A stretch of 64,000 nt of DNA, taken from assembly GCA_947493955.1 (NCBI GenBank), contig CANLSQ010000003.1, positions 310,001 to 374,000 on the forward strand, written 5' to 3'. This stretch comes from an uncultured Sphingomonadaceae bacterium (GTDB lineage: Bacteria > Pseudomonadota > Alphaproteobacteria > Sphingomonadales > Sphingomonadaceae). How positions within the stretch are numbered: position 1 is the first letter of the stretch; each line of letters opens with the position of its first letter. The notes beneath the pieces are model-generated. The model was not told where the DNA came from. It searched no databases and was given only the letters and a program-made list of their open reading frames with translations. Below, piece by piece: positions 61,790 through 64,000 of this stretch. A program made the translations under genes and the position numbers.

Positions 61790-62617
61790 ATGATAATGGA
61801 CCCTATGACCGGTTTTACCAACTTCCTTTTTGTGCCTGCCAATCGACCCGAACGCTTTGAAAAAGCAGCGAATAGCGGTGCAGATCTGATTTGTATCGAC
61901 CTTGAGGATTCGGTCCCTGCAGATCAAAAAGACAGCGCCCGCGAATCTGTCTTGGATGGCCTGAAAACGCTCGACCGGTCAAAAACCGCGGTGCGAATCA
62001 ATGGTATAAAGACTGCGTCGGGTCTGGCCGATCTGCTTGCGCTATCGGCCGCTGATCATCTTCCCTCCCTGCTTTTCCTGCCGATGGTGGAAAGTGCTGC
62101 CGATGTTGAAATTGCCCATTGTATCTTGGGCGACCGGGTTGATGGTCTGGTGCCGCTGATCGAAACGGTCAAAGGCTTGCGTGCTGGCGACGAGATTGCC
62201 GCCAGCGCTGGCGTTACTGGCATGATGTTTGGTGGCGGAGATTTTTCTGCGGAGCTTGGAACGAAACTGGAATGGGAGCCGCTTCTGGCAGCACGCGGTG
62301 CGTTTATCCTCTGCTGCGCTTCGGCGGCGATCGCCGCGATTGATGTTCCCTATATCGATATGGGAAATGAGGCCGGGCTGGAAGAAGAATCCGCCAGGGC
62401 AAAAGCAATGGGCTTTCATGCAAAGGCTGCAATCCATCCAAAACAGATTGCTGCCATTGCCAAGGCGATGAAACCGACGGAGGCTGAAGTGGCCGAAGCG
62501 ATAGACGCAATAAATGCATTTGATGCAGCAGGCGGCAAAGCGATTAGCCATAATGGGCGTATGCTGGAGGCTCCGGTTATGCAACGATACAGGCATATCG
62601 CGGCAGCAGCCGGATAA
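61790..62617 (+). CDS. CitE/HpcH-family CoA-ester lyase
   Basis: The ATG at 61790 is used; ATGs at 61796 and 61805 are alternatives. The 275-residue product has FLFVPANRPERFEKAANSGADLICIDLEDSVP, the phosphate- and metal-site region, GMMFGGGDFSAELG and KAAIHPKQIAAI. The family cleaves malyl-, methylmalyl- or citramalyl-type CoA esters. It begins a plus-strand run with MaoC and acyl-CoA dehydrogenase genes, consistent with dehydrogenation, hydration and cleavage of a CoA ester. Confidence 0.88.
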   Translation: MIMDPMTGFTNFLFVPANRPERFEKAANSGADLICIDLEDSVPADQKDSARESVLDGLKTLDRSKTAVRINGIKTASGLADLLALSAADHLPSLLFLPMVESAADVEIAHCILGDRVDGLVPLIETVKGLRAGDEIAASAGVTGMMFGGGDFSAELGTKLEWEPLLAARGAFILCCASAAIAAIDVPYIDMGNEAGLEEESARAKAMGFHAKAAIHPKQIAAIAKAMKPTEAEVAEAIDAINAFDAAGGKAISHNGRMLEAPVMQRYRHIAAAAG

Positions 62618-62656
62618 AACAGAAGAACAGAATGTTTAATCAACAAGGACAAATAT

Positions 62657-63166
62657 ATGCGTGATGGAGTTATAGAAGTCAGCCCGGGCCGTTTCCGCGA
62701 AACATTCGGACGCTATTTTGAAGATTTTGAAGTCGGTCATATTTACGAGCATCGTCCCGGCCGGACAATCACCGATACCGACAATGTGCACTTCACCTTG
62801 CTGACGATGAACACGCATCCTGCGCATTTCGACTATGAATTTGCCAAGAAAACGGAATTTGAAAAGCCGCTGGTCTGCTCTCCGCTTACCGTTGCGTTGA
62901 TGGTCGGGATGAGCGTTTCGGATACCAGCCAGAAAGCGGTGGCCAATCTTGGTTGGGACAAGATCCGCCTGACCCATCCGCTATTTCCTGGCGATACACT
63001 TTATGCAGAGAGCGAAGTGCTGGAAAAGCGCGAATCTTCGTCTCGTCCTGAACAGGGCATTGTGACGATCAAGACGATTGGCAAAAACCAAGACGATAAA
63101 GTCGTGTGCACGTTTGAACGCACCATGCTGATCTGGAAGCGCGGCTTTGGCGGCGCAGACGATTAA
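62657..63166 (+). CDS. MaoC-family dehydratase
   Basis: The 169-residue product shows RTITDTDNVHFTLLTMNTHPAHFDYEFA, the hydratase-2 motif with the catalytic Asp and His, followed by DTSQKAVANLGWDKIRLTHPLFPGDTLYAESEVLEKR. It resembles mesaconyl-CoA hydratase-type MaoC proteins. It follows the CitE-like gene by 39 bases. It probably hydrates an enoyl-CoA formed by the adjacent dehydrogenase. Confidence 0.88.
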   Translation: MRDGVIEVSPGRFRETFGRYFEDFEVGHIYEHRPGRTITDTDNVHFTLLTMNTHPAHFDYEFAKKTEFEKPLVCSPLTVALMVGMSVSDTSQKAVANLGWDKIRLTHPLFPGDTLYAESEVLEKRESSSRPEQGIVTIKTIGKNQDDKVVCTFERTMLIWKRGFGGADD

Positions 63167-63215
63167 ATAAAAGGGGGAGGGGACCCCAGTTTTAAGACAC
63201 TCAGGAGCGACAATA

Positions 63216-64000
63216 ATGGCAACGGCAATTGATAATGCACAGCATATGATTGATCCGGAAGAAGAACAGGCTTTCATGGATGCAATCCAGAAATGGATCG
63301 ACCGTTCGGTGAAACCTGTCGTCATGGAACATGACCACGAAGATAAATGGCCGGAGCAGCTGGTTGGCGAAATGGCCGACATGGGGCTGTTTGGTGCAAC
63401 CATCGGCGAGGAATATGGCGGCCTCGGCCTCCCGGCTACCAGCTATGCGAAAATCGTTGCCGAAATAGCCTCGCACTGGATGGCGATAACCGGGATATTC
63501 AATTCACACTTGATCATGGCCTGTGCGGTTGAGCGTTTTGGTACGGCAGAGCAGAAAGCCAAATGGTTGCCCAAATTTGCCAGCGGTGAAATTCGTGGTG
63601 GACTGGCGCTGACCGAGCCGAATGCCGGAACCGATCTACAGGCGATCCGTACCACGGCGGTCCGCGACGGCGATGAATATGTCATCAACGGGACCAAGAC
63701 CTGGATTTCCAATGGGATTAACGGAAGCTGCTTTGCGCTGCTGGTGAAAACCGATCCCAAGGCAGATCCGCGCTACAAGGGTATGAGTCTGATGATCGCA
63801 CCGAAGGGTGAGGGCTTTACGGTTGGCAAGAAATTCAAAAAACTGGGCTATAACAGCATCGATAGCGCGGAACTGGTATTTGATAATTATCGGATCCCGG
63901 CAGAAAATCTGATTGGCGGTGTTGAAGGGCAAGGATTTTTTCAGGCCACCGGCGGTCTGGAACTGGGCCGCATCAACGTCGCGGCGCGGGGCGTTGGCCT
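63216..64000 (+). CDS. Acyl-CoA dehydrogenase (3' end cut by window edge)
   Basis: The ATG at 63216 follows CAGGAGCG and opens MATAIDNAQHMIDPEEEQAF. The visible 261 codons carry GGLALTEPNAGTDLQAI, INGTKTWISNGINGSCFALLVKTD and GQGFFQATGGLELGRINVAARG. The C-terminal catalytic region is outside the window, so subunit type cannot be judged; ELGRINVAARG shows Glu at the helix position also used by glutaryl-type enzymes. It follows CitE and MaoC genes. Confidence 0.9.
   Translation, partial: MATAIDNAQHMIDPEEEQAFMDAIQKWIDRSVKPVVMEHDHEDKWPEQLVGEMADMGLFGATIGEEYGGLGLPATSYAKIVAEIASHWMAITGIFNSHLIMACAVERFGTAEQKAKWLPKFASGEIRGGLALTEPNAGTDLQAIRTTAVRDGDEYVINGTKTWISNGINGSCFALLVKTDPKADPRYKGMSLMIAPKGEGFTVGKKFKKLGYNSIDSAELVFDNYRIPAENLIGGVEGQGFFQATGGLELGRINVAARGVG

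Noticed and set aside
63167-63215. GGGGAGGGGACCCCAGTTTT as a terminator after the MaoC gene
   Set aside because: The arms leave almost no loop, and the dehydrogenase gene follows at once in the same direction.

Overview
The window reads as chromosomal DNA of an alphaproteobacterium, most likely a marine or soil member of the Sphingomonadales. This is inferred from moderate GC, very dense gene packing with 1-4 base stop/start overlaps, two TonB-dependent receptors beside CoA-dependent catabolic genes, and the many FAD-, CoA- and SDR-type enzymes typical of sphingomonad degradation islands. No rRNA, tRNA, CRISPR array, insertion sequence, phage gene or attachment site was seen. No stretch longer than about 150 bases lacks a gene.

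Left part (1-22 kb) is mostly housekeeping or general. It holds the end of a NupC-type nucleoside transporter, a LOG-family protein, a YhhQ-type queuosine-precursor transporter, a lipoprotein, and a molybdenum hydroxylase operon (iorA-iorB-cytochrome c-MocA-like). Next comes a six-gene membrane/AAA+ operon (DUF4129, DUF4350, MoxR, DUF58, SpoIIM-like, RDD), then a heteromeric acyl-CoA dehydrogenase pair, an MFS carrier, two SDR genes and XdhC.

Middle (21-33 kb) is a GntR-controlled catabolic locus. A divergent promoter carrying the perfect palindrome ATTGTATACAAT drives a leftward operon (HMG-CoA-lyase-like, HyuA, HyuB, SDR) and a rightward CaiB-type CoA-transferase. The GntR/FCD regulator gene lies just beyond. 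A second copy of the palindrome precedes a rightward operon of an Asp/Glu-racemase-like protein, two SnoaL-like proteins and a TonB-dependent receptor.

Right part (33-64 kb) is a second, larger locus. I think it is a single regulon, because six near-identical palindromes (consensus AATTTGTCCGGACAAATT) sit only at its promoters. They face an eight-gene leftward operon (alpha/beta-hydrolase, DUF3598-like, LeuC/LeuD-like, HMG-CoA-lyase-like, CaiB, KstD-like flavoprotein, NmrA-like) and a seven-gene rightward operon (cysteine hydrolase, two PuuE-like deacetylases, aldehyde dehydrogenase, methyltransferase, small protein, MDR reductase). They also face a leftward MFS/FAD-oxidase/nitrilase-like/methyltransferase/small-protein operon, a TonB receptor, two related CopD-like membrane proteins, a DUF1838 protein and a CitE/MaoC/acyl-CoA-dehydrogenase set. 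Several families occur twice in the locus: methyltransferase plus small partner, DUF3598-like, CopD-like, PuuE-like. The substrate is unknown. The gene content suggests uptake of an organic compound through TonB receptors, C-N and C-O bond hydrolysis, activation to CoA esters, and cleavage by CoA-ester lyases. Two encoded proteins look like catalytic-residue-deficient members of enzyme families (nitrilase and Asp/Glu racemase).
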